From positions 23,715,746 to 23,779,745 of the forward strand of contig CM023535.1 of NCBI GenBank assembly GCA_013350335.1: a stretch of 64,000 nt of DNA, written 5' to 3'. Made by a program: the position numbers and the translations under genes. The DNA is from Chimonanthus salicifolius (Eukaryota > Streptophyta > Magnoliopsida > Laurales > Calycanthaceae). The notes under the pieces were generated by a model that saw only the letters and a program-made list of their open reading frames with translations, did no database searches and had not been told where the DNA came from. How positions within the stretch are numbered: position 1 is the stretch's first letter; every line of letters starts with the position of its first letter. Shown in pieces: positions 36,101 to 43,400 of this stretch.

Positions 36101-37039
36101 TCCATGCCACAGAGTTTCAAGATGATGGTGACAACAACGATGGTGCAAAAAAGATAATGATGATGATGCTGAAGATATTAAAACAAGTGCTTTGAATAGA
36201 TGGGAGAAGCAAGAGACGAAGGGAATATAGTCAAAGAAGAACAAGAAATTAAAGATACAAGGTGAAAATGGTTACTGTTTTCATTGAGAATCCCGAGGAG
36301 AGCACTTCAACTTTCAGGGTCAGTTCAACTCTCTCAGTTTGGAATGCTTTGGATGTTTTGGTACCAAACAAAAGAGAGATGTGAAATCTTTAATCAAATT
36401 CTATCATCAGGAGTGTGGGTTGGTTTATAAAAGGATTATTAACCATCACGACAACACAATTATATTTACCCTCCAATTAAATGTTGTTAGCTATGATGTT
36501 AAATCAATTATACATGCCACATTATACTCTCCCAAAAGCTTCAGAATTTTCTGCAAGTGACTACAAAATGCAAAAAAATCAATTAATGGAACATAGTCAT
36601 TCTGCTAAGACTAAACTTTTATGTACTAATTGACAAGTGTAAATGGACTCACTTGCAAGTTTGATCTCATCAGGATTCATATTGTCTGTTAGGTACAGCG
36701 TCATAAGAGGTGCAAAATCGCTATTTGGTGGCAATGCTTTTAATATCGATTCTCGATAAGCCACAGCAGCAGCTGTACTGGTGACAGGAGGTTTCAAGTT
36801 TGGCATTACTATAGCTCTTCCATAACAGCGTGCACTGGTGTCAGATATAGTTGAGTTAGGTACATGATGATAGCATTCGTTCAATGTACAAAGGCAAAGA
36901 CCATCCATAAATATGCCTTCAACAAAACCAGCACTACTGAAAGTAGAAGAACTAACCTATGAGGAACAACCGCTTCAAGAATGTCACCATCACGAAGATG
37001 AAGATGCCAGTCATCAGGTCGTGCTAATGAGAGCTCCAT
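19932..37039 (-). CDS. PYR4: Dihydroorotase, complete core, seven exons
   Basis: Dihydroorotase cyclises N-carbamoyl-aspartate to dihydroorotate, step three of de novo pyrimidine synthesis; the plant enzyme is PyrC-like and organellar. Spliced on the minus strand, the exons are 37,039-36,957, 36,834-36,653, 23,592-23,456, 23,212-23,047, 22,938-22,822, 20,675-20,515 and 20,123-19,932. They join in frame to 345 residues, against about 348 for the bacterial enzyme. Seen: H12 and H14 (HLHLRD), N40 (VMPN), K98 (VKLYPAG, the carboxylated lysine), H136 (VHGE), H174 (EHITT), D248 (GTDSAPH), so all metal and catalytic positions are intact. All introns are GT-AG. The frame stays open upstream of this Met to an AG acceptor-like site at 37,103-37,104, so an unidentified upstream exon probably supplies a transit peptide. 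Intron lengths are 122, 13,060, 243, 108, 2,146 and 391 bp. Confidence 0.96.
20452..20508. repeat. (CA)n-(GA)n compound microsatellite
   Basis: The (CA)n part spans about 20,452-20,480 and the (GA)n part about 20,483-20,508. On the gene strand it is (TC)n then (TG)n, starting about six bases inside intron 6 from the splice donor. Confidence 0.95.
20515..20675 (-). CDS. PYR4: Dihydroorotase exon, GTDSAPH catalytic Asp
   Basis: The acceptor is CTTGTAG|GACAAG. The donor is GAACAG|GTTCTTTCTC, an atypical site that runs directly into a (TC)n tract. It encodes [16 protein letters not shown] and [19 protein letters not shown]. The aspartate of GTDSAPH is the catalytic base. Confidence 0.95.
21130..21290 (+). 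mobile_element. tRNA-derived SINE-like sequence in intron 5
   Basis: An A-box-like TAGCACAACAAGTAAG is followed about 35 bp later by a B-box-like GGTTGAGAGTTCAAGTCC. There is no acceptor-stem complementarity for a real tRNA. It is read as a tRNA-derived SINE head; the 3' limit is uncertain. Confidence 0.5.
21655..22239 (-). mobile_element. TRIM in dihydroorotase intron 5
   Basis: Direct repeats at 21,655-21,865 and 21,963-22,239 begin TGTAACGA(C/G)CCGCACTCGA and end GGGGC(A/G)TCACA. They bound a 97 bp interior. On the minus strand the 5' LTR is followed after two bases by TGATATCAGAGT, a variant of the Met-tRNA primer-binding site. The right-hand LTR has about 66 bp that are deleted from the left one. 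Flanks ACGAC and ATGGC are only partly similar. There is no coding capacity. Confidence 0.85.
22240..22821. other. Remainder of intron 5, nothing recognised
   Basis: AT-rich intronic sequence without a recognisable repeat or RNA gene. Confidence 0.5.
22822..22938 (-). CDS. PYR4: Dihydroorotase exon, TPQH segment
   Basis: The acceptor is TCACCAG|GGTCTA and the donor CTCATA|GTATGT. It encodes [16 protein letters not shown] and [17 protein letters not shown], which form part of the substrate pocket in this family. Confidence 0.96.
23047..23212 (-). CDS. PYR4: Dihydroorotase exon, VHGE and EHITT motifs
   Basis: The acceptor is TTTGATAG|GTTCATG and the donor GTGAAG|GTTTTT. It starts [17 protein letters not shown] and includes [13 protein letters not shown], providing two zinc-ligand histidines. 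Confidence 0.96.
23456..23592 (-). CDS. PYR4: Dihydroorotase exon, carboxylated-lysine segment
   Basis: The acceptor is TTGTTAG|GGAGAAG and the donor TTACTA|GTAATT. It encodes [19 protein letters not shown], whose lysine is the bridging carboxylated residue, followed by [20 protein letters not shown]. It completes the split codon left by the preceding exon across 13 kb, giving LARRSGVV. Confidence 0.96.
23593..24081. other. 3' end of intron 2, simple-sequence patches
   Basis: This contains (GGA)n at about 23,652-23,671 and an AGAAGAAGAGGAGG stretch near 23,820-23,850. No coding or element boundary was recognised. Confidence 0.45.
24082..24407 (-). pseudogene. Nuclear 18S rRNA-derived fragment
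   Basis: The minus strand matches the central part of plant nuclear 18S rRNA over about 326 bp. Landmarks in order are TACATTAGCATGGGAT, GGCATTCGTATTTCATAG, GTGAAATTCTTGAATTTATG, AAGTTGGGGGC, GATACCGTCCTAGTCTCAA and CTTATGAGAAATCAAA. Substitutions and small indels occur throughout (for example AACTATGAAGC where 18S has AACTGCGAAAGC). It is therefore a decayed partial copy, not a functional gene. The identification is from memory of the conserved rRNA. It sits in intron 2 on the gene's own strand. Confidence 0.9.
24600..24815 (+). pseudogene. LINE RNase H C-terminal scrap
   Basis: Translation reads [20 protein letters not shown], then AVHFRHIK and, after a frameshift, [17 protein letters not shown]. 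This matches the last part of the RNase H domain of the plant LINEs elsewhere in the window (compare [10 protein letters not shown] near 33,930). The scrap ends near a T-rich stretch at 24,811-24,820. The DNA at 24,408-24,599, between the 18S fragment and this scrap, has nothing recognisable. Confidence 0.65.
26044..26082 (+). repeat. CTCGAGTACTCGAG palindrome array, left part
   Basis: CTCGAGTACTCGAG at about 26,045 and TGAGTACTCGAAG at about 26,067 lie just before the LINE insertion point. The array continues on the far side of the LINE at 34,406-34,545. Confidence 0.8.
26270..26550 (+). pseudogene. LINE ORF1 RRM-like domain
   Basis: The frame reads [20 protein letters not shown], then [20 protein letters not shown] and [21 protein letters not shown] and KKFTFVRM correspond to RNP2-like and RNP1-like positions of an RNA-recognition motif. 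Such a domain occurs near the N-terminus of ORF1 in many plant L1 elements, where it binds the element's RNA. A stop follows at 26,548. Confidence 0.75.
26701..27689. mobile_element. Non-autonomous DNA element inside the LINE
   Basis: The ends form an inverted repeat: AATGTTGTCAAAATCGTAT at the left, and AATGTTGTCAAACTCGAATC read inwards from the right. The interior is very AT-rich and includes a T-rich stretch at 26,925-27,050 that yields only low-complexity frames. It interrupts LINE ORF1. No clear target duplication was found, so the superfamily is unassigned. Confidence 0.6.
27760..28340 (+). pseudogene. LINE ORF1 middle region (DUF4283-like)
   Basis: The frame at 27,679-28,038 includes [20 protein letters not shown], then [10 protein letters not shown] and [15 protein letters not shown]. 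After a frameshift it runs on to [13 protein letters not shown] (frame 28,020-28,340). The SWxP...WVRxxGLP...KIG order resembles the DUF4283 region of plant retroelement ORF1 proteins. Family membership is inferred from pattern only. It is interrupted by frameshifts. Confidence 0.5.
28341..29859 (+). other. LINE ORF1 C-terminal/linker region, decayed
   Basis: Broken frames include a lysine-rich stretch at 28,924-29,133 and a frame at 29,330-29,710 with acidic ESDAEEE and helical [20 protein letters not shown]. Neither was recognised. Position and purine-rich composition suggest the ORF1 tail and the ORF1-ORF2 spacer. Confidence 0.4.
29860..30135 (+). pseudogene. LINE ORF2: endonuclease start fused to pre-RT
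   Basis: [14 protein letters not shown] near 29,870-29,915 matches the QETK motif of the AP-like endonuclease. Within about 60 bp the reading changes to [20 protein letters not shown] and [16 protein letters not shown], which belong to the linker before reverse transcriptase. Most of the endonuclease is therefore deleted. Confidence 0.7.
30136..31045 (+). other. Foreign segment within LINE ORF2
   Basis: Between the pre-RT linker (SYFASIFAP) and the RT start ([20 protein letters not shown]) about 0.9 kb does not read as LINE. It is C-rich with long frames such as [20 protein letters not shown] (30,813-31,118). It contains a tandem duplication at 30,328-30,625. It was not recognised. It could be a captured or inserted fragment. 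Confidence 0.5.
30328..30625 (+). repeat. Tandem duplication, 149 bp unit, two copies
   Basis: Copies at 30,328-30,476 and 30,477-30,625 share GGTATA(T/C)TTTTCCTCC, CAGATGTACGGA-type and ACTAGTACACCAGTTGGG blocks with about 90% identity. A weaker partial unit starts near 30,260. Confidence 0.85.
31046..31950 (+). pseudogene. LINE reverse transcriptase
   Basis: It opens [20 protein letters not shown] and [20 protein letters not shown], where the family has DGDKAPGPDGF. It continues with [31 protein letters not shown] (31,540-31,585), [13 protein letters not shown] and [11 protein letters not shown] (31,869). The catalytic aspartates of VDMEKAYD and FVDDT are present. Stops (for example at 31,584, where Trp is expected) and frameshifts at 31,280-31,440 and after 31,949 inactivate it. 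This is the core polymerase of ORF2. Confidence 0.9.
31951..33250 (+). pseudogene. LINE ORF2 thumb region and zinc-binding domain
   Basis: Broken frames follow the [18 protein letters not shown] text precedes the sequence around 32,349-32,640 with [20 protein letters not shown] and WRFASERE, typical of the region after the polymerase domain. Near 33,065-33,150 [20 protein letters not shown] is followed by DHLLCKC. This gives CxxC...HxxC of the zf-RVT domain found between RT and RNase H in plant LINEs. Confidence 0.7.
33256..33280. repeat. Run of 25 consecutive G
   Basis: An uninterrupted 25-base G homopolymer in a G-rich surrounding (more G-runs to 33,298) inside decayed LINE sequence. It could form G-quadruplexes, or it could be a sequencing or assembly artefact. 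Confidence 0.9.
33517..33995 (+). pseudogene. LINE RNase H domain
   Basis: The frame reads [20 protein letters not shown], then [33 protein letters not shown] and [12 protein letters not shown]. It stops in frame and continues [16 protein letters not shown]. It matches the plant RNase H of the LINE at 10.3 kb. The first catalytic Asp (NVDEA, usually NVDGA), the NEAE Glu and the EGDS Asp are all kept; the stop near 33,808 breaks it. Confidence 0.85.
33916..34433 (+). repeat. Tandem duplication of the LINE 3' junction
   Basis: A 259 bp unit occurs twice, 33,916-34,174 and 34,175-34,433, nearly identical (few substitutions such as CCCTTG/CTCTTG). The unit spans the RNase H tail, 3' UTR, A-run, candidate target copy and the adjoining LTR sequence with CTCGAG motifs. 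The duplication therefore arose after the LINE inserted. Confidence 0.95.
34406..34545 (+). repeat. CTCGAGTACTCGAG palindrome array, right part
   Basis: The motifs include TCTCGAGACCTCGAG, CCCTCGAGAGTACCTCGAG, CTCGAGTACTCGAAG, CTCGAGTACTGGAAG and AGAGTACTCGAAG. This is the same array as 26,044-26,082, separated by the LINE. Confidence 0.85.
34564..34571 (+). promoter_or_regulatory. SIRE-like LTR TATA box
   Basis: TATAAATA lies about 20 bp after the last palindrome of the array, before the transcribed part of the LTR. Confidence 0.6.
35390..35595 (-). mobile_element. tRNA-derived SINE (family A)
   Basis: On the minus strand it reads a B-box-like GGTTCAAACCATGG, a GGGCCACTTCCC block, a body ending GTCTAGTCAGGTGCGACG, and an A-rich tail at 35,387-35,400. 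The block order (B-box, GGGCCACTT, TGTGTGTG(C/G)GGAT, GGACACCTTGGTC-like, A-tail) is shared with the copies at 45,262 and 45,655. It lies in intron 2 of dihydroorotase. Confidence 0.7.
35596..36652. other. 5' part of intron 2
   Basis: No element was recognised. Near 35,905-36,020 a plus-strand frame reads [20 protein letters not shown] and [16 protein letters not shown]. Near 36,175 another reads [15 protein letters not shown]. These are protein-like and may be an old captured or processed gene fragment, but no family could be assigned. Confidence 0.4.
36653..36834 (-). CDS. PYR4: Dihydroorotase exon, residues 28-89
   Basis: The acceptor is ACCAG|TGCACG and the donor GCAA|GTGAGT. It encodes [20 protein letters not shown] and [17 protein letters not shown]. 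The substrate-binding asparagine of VMPN is present. The following intron is the 13 kb one. Confidence 0.96.
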
Positions 37040-37102
37040 CTTTACACCTTTGTTCTTTATTGGACAAGGTCCTTCAACCTTAGAAAAAAAGGATTTTGAT
37101 AC
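36957..37102 (-). CDS. PYR4: Dihydroorotase exon with conserved start Met
   Basis: The conserved core begins [19 protein letters not shown] with ATG at 37,039-37,037. The open frame continues upstream through VSKSFFSKVEG to CTCCAG|GTATCA, a candidate acceptor after 37,103. Either translation starts at the conserved Met or this is a second exon after a transit-peptide exon. The donor is CATAG|GTTAGT, splitting a serine codon. Confidence 0.9.
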
Positions 37103-37129
37103 CTGGAGGACAGCAACATCTTTTTTCAA

Positions 37130-37853
37130 GGATAGGAATTGGCAAGCAATTAAACAAGTCCCAGTAGAAGATAAGCCTTATTAGGAGAGTATCTCACAAA
37201 GTTAGCTCATCTGCCTATTGTCATCCAAAGCAATTTCCATTTTAAATAAAAAGGTACATGTAAGAAATTTATAAAAGCTTATCAGAAAAACAGAAGCAGT
37301 ACCACATGCTGCCAAAATACCTCTTGCTAAAGCCTGAAACCATTATATCATGCACTTGGTATTCAAAATACCTCTTGGACAACAAGAAATCTACTAATGA
37401 TTATGACAAATGTAGAAAAAGGAACAAGGAAACTAATGCCCACACCCATTGTTTCATTATAAATATAATATATTACACCTTTCTTTTGGAAGGCATGTTT
37501 GCAGGTTTTTTGGAAGGTGGTGCATTTTTCATTCTTCTTTTATTCTGGCTTGAAAGTGAAAAAAAAAAAAAAAGGCTTTTCCAGTTTCAGAATGAAATAT
37601 GGAGTTGCAAACTAACCATCATGCATCCACATATCTGTATGAAACATAAAAGCTATGGAACTTCAGTACAGTTACCAATCCCGCCGATATATGGTGTCAA
37701 ATAGGGGAACTTTTTTGATAGCTAATGGCTATTACAATGTATTGTTATCAATGAGAAAAAGCTCCATTAATGAAAAGAATTTACAAATGAAGCAACAAAA
37801 AGAAGTTGATTAACATAAAAAAGGTTGCATTAGAATCAAGTTGGAACAAAGTG

Positions 37854-37888
<35 letters not shown>

Positions 37889-37933
37889 CTCTGTTGTTGG
37901 CTCTTGTCCAGTAAACTTATATTTCACATTAGT
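37130..37933. other. Region upstream of the first recognised exon
   Basis: This is AT-rich sequence between the dihydroorotase exon and the solo LTR. A (CT)n run lies at 37,857-37,884. It is expected to be an intron or the promoter of dihydroorotase; no transit-peptide exon could be recognised on the minus strand. Confidence 0.45.
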
Positions 37934-39599
37934 TGTGATGACCCATTCTGAGTTATCCTGATTTTTGGAGAGATTTACGAATCTATGACTTGCTTTCGGA
38001 TTTTGGTAGCATTGAGAGTAGTGTAGGCTCCAAGGTGGGCCCCAGTTTACCTGATCTTGAGTTCGGGAACTCGAAAGACCTTTCGGTAATTTTGGATTAT
38101 TATTTATAGTCATGGAAAAATTGTTTAAAAATCACACATTTTCTCGCTCGAAGCTCGACGTTCGAATCCTTCTCGGGTTTTCGACCTTTATTTTATTTTA
38201 TTTTATTTTTAAATAGGTTTTGAAAACCTAGTTTTCTCTCACTTCTAGATTTAAAATAATAATAAATAAATAAACTAAGCCCTAATGCCCCTCTTAAAAC
38301 CCTCTTTTGGCGTCACTGTAGCATTCCCAGCTACATGCGCCACAACCCCCTCCCATTCCCTCTTTTTCGATCTCTCTCCTCCCTCATCCGTGTTTGATCT
38401 CCCTCTCCCTCAGAAACCCTAGGAGACCCCACCTCCTTGCAGCAGTCGCCGCACCCCCTTTTCCCTCTCTCTCGGTCATCTTCTTCCTCTCTCTTCCCTA
38501 ACCCTTCGTCTTCCCTCCCTCCGTCAGTGTGAGCAACCCTTTTCTCCAGCCGATTTGAAGCTCGACACCCCCATCCGCCCCCATGGTTGCCGATTCTCTC
38601 CTTTCCTCGCCTCTTCCCATTTTTGGGTACTCTCCTTCCCTTTTTCTTCACCTCCTTAATCTAGTTTTTCCCTCTCCCCTCTTTCTTGATGTTTATCTAT
38701 TTCCACGATTTTCTCTAGGATCTTCATTTATTTTACTGGGTTTTCCCTCGCTCTCCTTGGTTTTCCCCTGTTTTCTTGGATTTTCCTCGATTTTCCTAAC
38801 TTTCTCTGATTTTTCCCTTTTCCTTTTTCCTTGATTCAACCATGTGACTGAGTTGACTCAGTTGTGTACTGAGCCAACCCAATCTGCAAACCCGGCCTGT
38901 AGCTTGGGCCTAGTTCGGCCCAACTCTGGTCCAATCTGGCTTGACCCAGCTAGACCCAACTCGGCCTAGTTCAGGGTCTAACCCAGCTAGGCCTAGTCTT
39001 GGCTCAGCCAGACTTGGCCCAGTCCATTTCTGGCAGGCCCAGCTCCTCGGTCTGGCCCGTTTTCAGACCCGACCCTTTTCAAGGCCCGTTTTAGGTCCAG
39101 CCAGTTTTAGGCCCGTTTTCAGTCCGGTCTCATTTTAGCCGTTTTACCTTATTTACTTATTCGCTCTTCCATTATTTCAACATATTGAGCTCCCTTCAAC
39201 CCATCAAGTTGATTGCTCGCTTCAGATTTTCGACTCCACACTCTATGAGGAGACTTGTCACTGGTTTAGCATGCAGTCACATCTATTTAACCTTTAACAT
39301 TGGACATAAGAGTGATTTGAATGGGGCCCTTCGTTTATTAAGCCACTCGGTAAGGGAACCGTTGAATGAATCTATGGCAAGTGATCCATTCGAGTGTATC
39401 ATATCAACTATATGCTATAAAATGGAAAAATTCTGATCAGACGAATGGATATTGAACGTGGTGTTTGAAACTTATTGACAACATGTGGTGTATTTAACTA
39501 TAACATGTAAATGAATTTATGATGAGAATAAGATGCATTGGATGTCGAACATGATGCTGGGACTTAATGATAACATATTGTGTGTTTCACTATAACATG

Positions 39600-39765
39600 T
39601 AAATGAATTACACTCCGGCGGTCGAAACCCCCATAGGAGATGCGGATTTCCCCATTGCGTTCCGGCGGTTGAGGTGTCTGCCCTTGAGATTGACTTCCCC
39701 ATTATACTCCGGCAGTTGAGACCCCCATAGGGGATACGGGTTTCTCCGTTGCATTCCGGCGGTTG
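39600..39765 (+). repeat. TTCCGGCGGTTGAG repeats in LTR
   Basis: Four copies of a (C/T)TCCGGC(G/A)GTTGAG-type motif occur near 39,614, 39,660, 39,706 and 39,753. They alternate with CCCCCATAGG(G/A)GAT blocks. Confidence 0.75.
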
Positions 39766-39785
39766 AGGCGGTTGTGTATTGTATG

Positions 39786-40238
39786 GTCTCCCGATTGTAT
39801 TGGTAGGGAGACTGGAGTTGTTAGAGGACTATTGTGAGTTATGGAGGTGATGTCTCGGACTGGTCAGTGGAACCATTGGTTAGTAGTACAGTTAAGCACT
39901 CATATACAGAGACATTCATTCTATTATGATGTTCTTGCATTCATGCATATGATATATATGTTACTGACAGGTGATATGCATTATCTCTTCACTGGGCTGG
40001 TTGTATTGAGTAGTCTCCCGATGGCATTGGCAGGGAGACCAGAAGTTTGCTAGAGGACCCGGTGTGGGCTACCGAGATGATGTCTTGGATTTGGTCGATG
40101 GATTATTAGCTGATGATGTTGTTGGGTTTTGCATACACATAAGAACCTTTGTCATCATGATGTTCTCACATTCATGCATATGATGTATATGTTGCTGACA
40201 TGTAATATGTTGTATCTCTTCACTGGGATGGTTGGCTC
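39786..40238 (+). repeat. Tandem duplication of ~227 bp in LTR
   Basis: Each copy begins GTCTCCCGAT and contains GATGTTCT(T/C)(G/A)CATTCATGC and ATCTCTTCACTGGG. The copies start at 39,786 and 40,013. Confidence 0.75.
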
Positions 40239-40459
40239 ACCCCCTTACCTTTCAGGCACCCCGATGGCGGAGGGGTCGGGCAGGCCCCTTGAGCAGGTGT
40301 TGGGAGCTAGCAGTAGTCGTATTCCATATTGTTTTTTGATTGAGTTATTATCACATGTCTATTTGGGATCACTGTATAATTATAGCCAGATATCTGTTCC
40401 TTGAGAGCTTTATGATATATTTCGAAGATAACGCGCCCGTAGTGAAACGGGGTGTTACA

Positions 40460-43400
40460 TTAATAAGTCCCCAAATCACAACCTAATTGGGAAATAAATA
40501 AGCTAAACCATTTGCCACTTCCTATATGAGAAAGGGGGGTATGGATAGAAGTACATTGAATCCATATAGAAATATATGAAAACCAATACAATGTAAGCAA
40601 CAAAATGTTACATGCTAATTATTTATGCAGTTCTGACGCAAGACAAGACAAAAGAGTAATCCCAAATGCCTAAATGCAATTATGATGTAACAAGAAATCA
40701 ATAAGAAGCAAAAACTATGAGGCTGAAATTAAAAGTAAAATTAATAATAGCAATTCAAAGTAATAAAATCCACAACAGATAATCAAGAAATTCAAGGAAT
40801 TCAATGTAAATAATTATATCACAATCCAAATCAAGTTATAGCTCAAAATAGAAGGCCTTTTAGAACAAAGGGACTTATCAGATCTCACCAACACATAGAA
40901 CCAACATCAAATAGAGGCAAATCTGACAATTAGGCTTCAAATTTATAACAAACCAGCAGGGGAACAGCAGTATGTGGGGGTGAAAGGTGCAGATCAGCAG
41001 TGATATGGGCTAAGGAGAGGGCTGGATCAGAATGGCAGCAGCAAGAATGAGGGAAAACAGGTTGGTATGGCTGTATGGACTAAAGGAAAGGTGCAGCAAG
41101 AACTGTTTGGTTAAGGGGGCCAAAGAGTTTAGGACAGCAGTATGGTGGACTGTTTGGACTGTATTTGGATATAGGAAAGTCAGATAGGTCTTGGGACAAC
41201 AGTTGAGGGACTGCATGAAAGGGATGAAGGCTAGGGAAGAGGTCTAGAACGATTGGGATAGCAATAGGAAGGCTGTATGAGAGAGATTAGGGCTGGGCGA
41301 AAGTGATAGAATGGATTTAGAGAGGGGAGAAACTGATTTGAGGGGTTTTAGGGGATGGAAGACAACAAGAGAAGGGACTTTGAGGCACGGCAGCAGTAGA
41401 AGGGCCTTTGGGAAAGGGGCGAAGATGGTAGGGTGGGCTTTGGGGTTCCAAAAGGTTAAAAAGAAAACAAAAGAGAAGAGGAGAGAGAGAGAGAGAAAGG
41501 AAGAAGAAAGAGAGAAGAGAAGAAGAAGAAGATCGTACCTGGAGAAGAAGAAGATGGCCTCACGCCAAAATTCTTTGTAATCTCTCCAAATTGACAGTCT
41601 CCAAATTGACAGTCGCACAAGGGTTGCGAAAATCTTAAAAGTTTTATTTCATCAATCGTGTGTTTACAAAAGAGAGAGGAATAGCTTATATAAGCTTACA
41701 AAAAAACTTATGATCAAAATACCCTAGCATAAAAAGGAACTAACTAAAATTAAAAAAACAAAAGAAAAGAAACTACCAAAACAAAAGAAAACACGGCAAC
41801 AGCTTATAGGAGGTGCGCCGCATCAGTTTCTTTCTTTATTTTAATTAAAAACATCAATGTATGTCCATGTTGGGAACGGATAGAAAGATGAAATTATCAT
41901 CTGACTCACGACTAGTCCTATCTAACTGAGATGGACTCACGAGTTTGAATTCTCACTTCTCATCCCAGATCACAAATGAGTCTCTGACACTCAGCAATTC
42001 GATGTCTAGTTTAACTAATTCATTCAATGTTGGTTTTCAGTGTTCCGCTTCTCCTAGCAATTCGATGTCTAGCACTTGCAACCATCAATTCTTCAGGGTG
42101 CTATTTCTAGACTTCAATGCACATGTTCCAAATCATTTCAGACAAGGATGTAGGTGTGGTTGGATACAGCAATGCTTCCAGAAATGCAGTTTATTGTTTG
42201 ATAACATCACAGAGATCAGTTTGGACCTAAATGAAGACAACAATTTCCAAGAGTCATAGCATCATATATGCTCATTCATCAACCAGATAAGCATGTTAAA
42301 GTTAGATACATGAAGTACTGGTAGGTCCTTTGAACTCACCAGATGAAAGTGAGTTCATCGTGAAGCAGGCATCTACCAGAATTTAGCCCCATCACATGAA
42401 CCTTCACTTATTTTTAGTTGAATGATCTCTTTCATCCCCTTAGATCAGAAAACAATGACCAATGGGACTGATTTCTGAAAGACATGTTTTCCTGGTTAAA
42501 CTAATAGGTCCCACCAACATACCACATGGCTCACTTCAACATAATCATCAGTTCATAATTCTCATCAAGCACATGAGTCACAACTACTGAAATTTTTTTG
42601 CATACTCAATAAGCTGAAAGTCTGAAATAGCATAATATATCTCGCTGTGCTACTCTGCACTTGGATTTGGCATCACATGGGCGTCCAAAGTATATTGTAA
42701 GTTAATTGTTTGATGGAAATGGTAACTAAGATTTAATTAAAGGATAAAGAAAATCAAACCAACATAGACAATATAGATCTAGCTTCACAAAGGATTATAT
42801 AGAAGCAGTTCTTATGATTCCTTTTTGGAAGCAATAATAATGAAAGTTCTTATGATGATAATAGCATACCTTGCAAGGAAATATTAAAGTCTTTATCATT
42901 TGGAAAAATGTGTGATGATTCAAAGCTTTTATTGAATTCTATCAATTTCTCCGCTCAAAATCAATAGGAAGGTGTAAGTCATAGTCTTCTAGATCCAACT
43001 GCTTGGATGAAAACAGAATTAAAAATACATTTTTTTCTTATCATATTAATTCCCAAACCACATTGCCCAAGATAACAGCATTCATAAAATGGGGCATAAA
43101 ATTTAATCATCTATTGGCATCAAACGTCCAATTGGTAAACATTAAAACATGATTCTTCAAACAGAAATCCCTTCAAAACAAAAAAGAAAAGGTCGCAATG
43201 CTAAGAATGGGAAATCCATCTTGCCTCCAGGATGTTTCTCCCTGATATTTATTCTCTCAATTGCCAAATAAGACCTAATATCACATGCTAAACTTAGCTT
43301 GCTGGCAATTTCTCTCTAGATGCCCATTTGATGGCCACAAATTGAACACTTTAGGTCATATTATCCATGAGTCTTTTATCTATTGGTCCATCGAACATAA

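Larger units (their letters stand above)
37934..40459 (+). mobile_element. Solo LTR, Tekay/Del-like, upstream of dihydroorotase
   Basis: It starts TGTGATGACCCATTC and ends AAACGGGGTGTTACA, 2,526 bp. Flanks are TTAGT (37,929-37,933) and TTAAT (40,460-40,464), a target copy with one mismatch. It shares with the other large LTRs the block GGTTGGCTCACCCCCTTACC...TTTCAGG near 40,228. It has a CT-rich leader-like zone at 38,335-38,830 and a CGGCCCA-rich zone at 38,870-39,130. There is no internal region. Its orientation is opposite to the gene. Confidence 0.82.

Noticed and set aside
38331..38834. Arg/Gly-rich minus frame and Phe/Leu-rich plus frame
   Set aside because: Both come from the CT-rich leader of the solo LTR; simple-sequence translations.
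41244..41618. Minus-strand frame rich in Leu, Ser and Phe
   Set aside because: Low-complexity translation of a purine-rich tract; no conserved motif.
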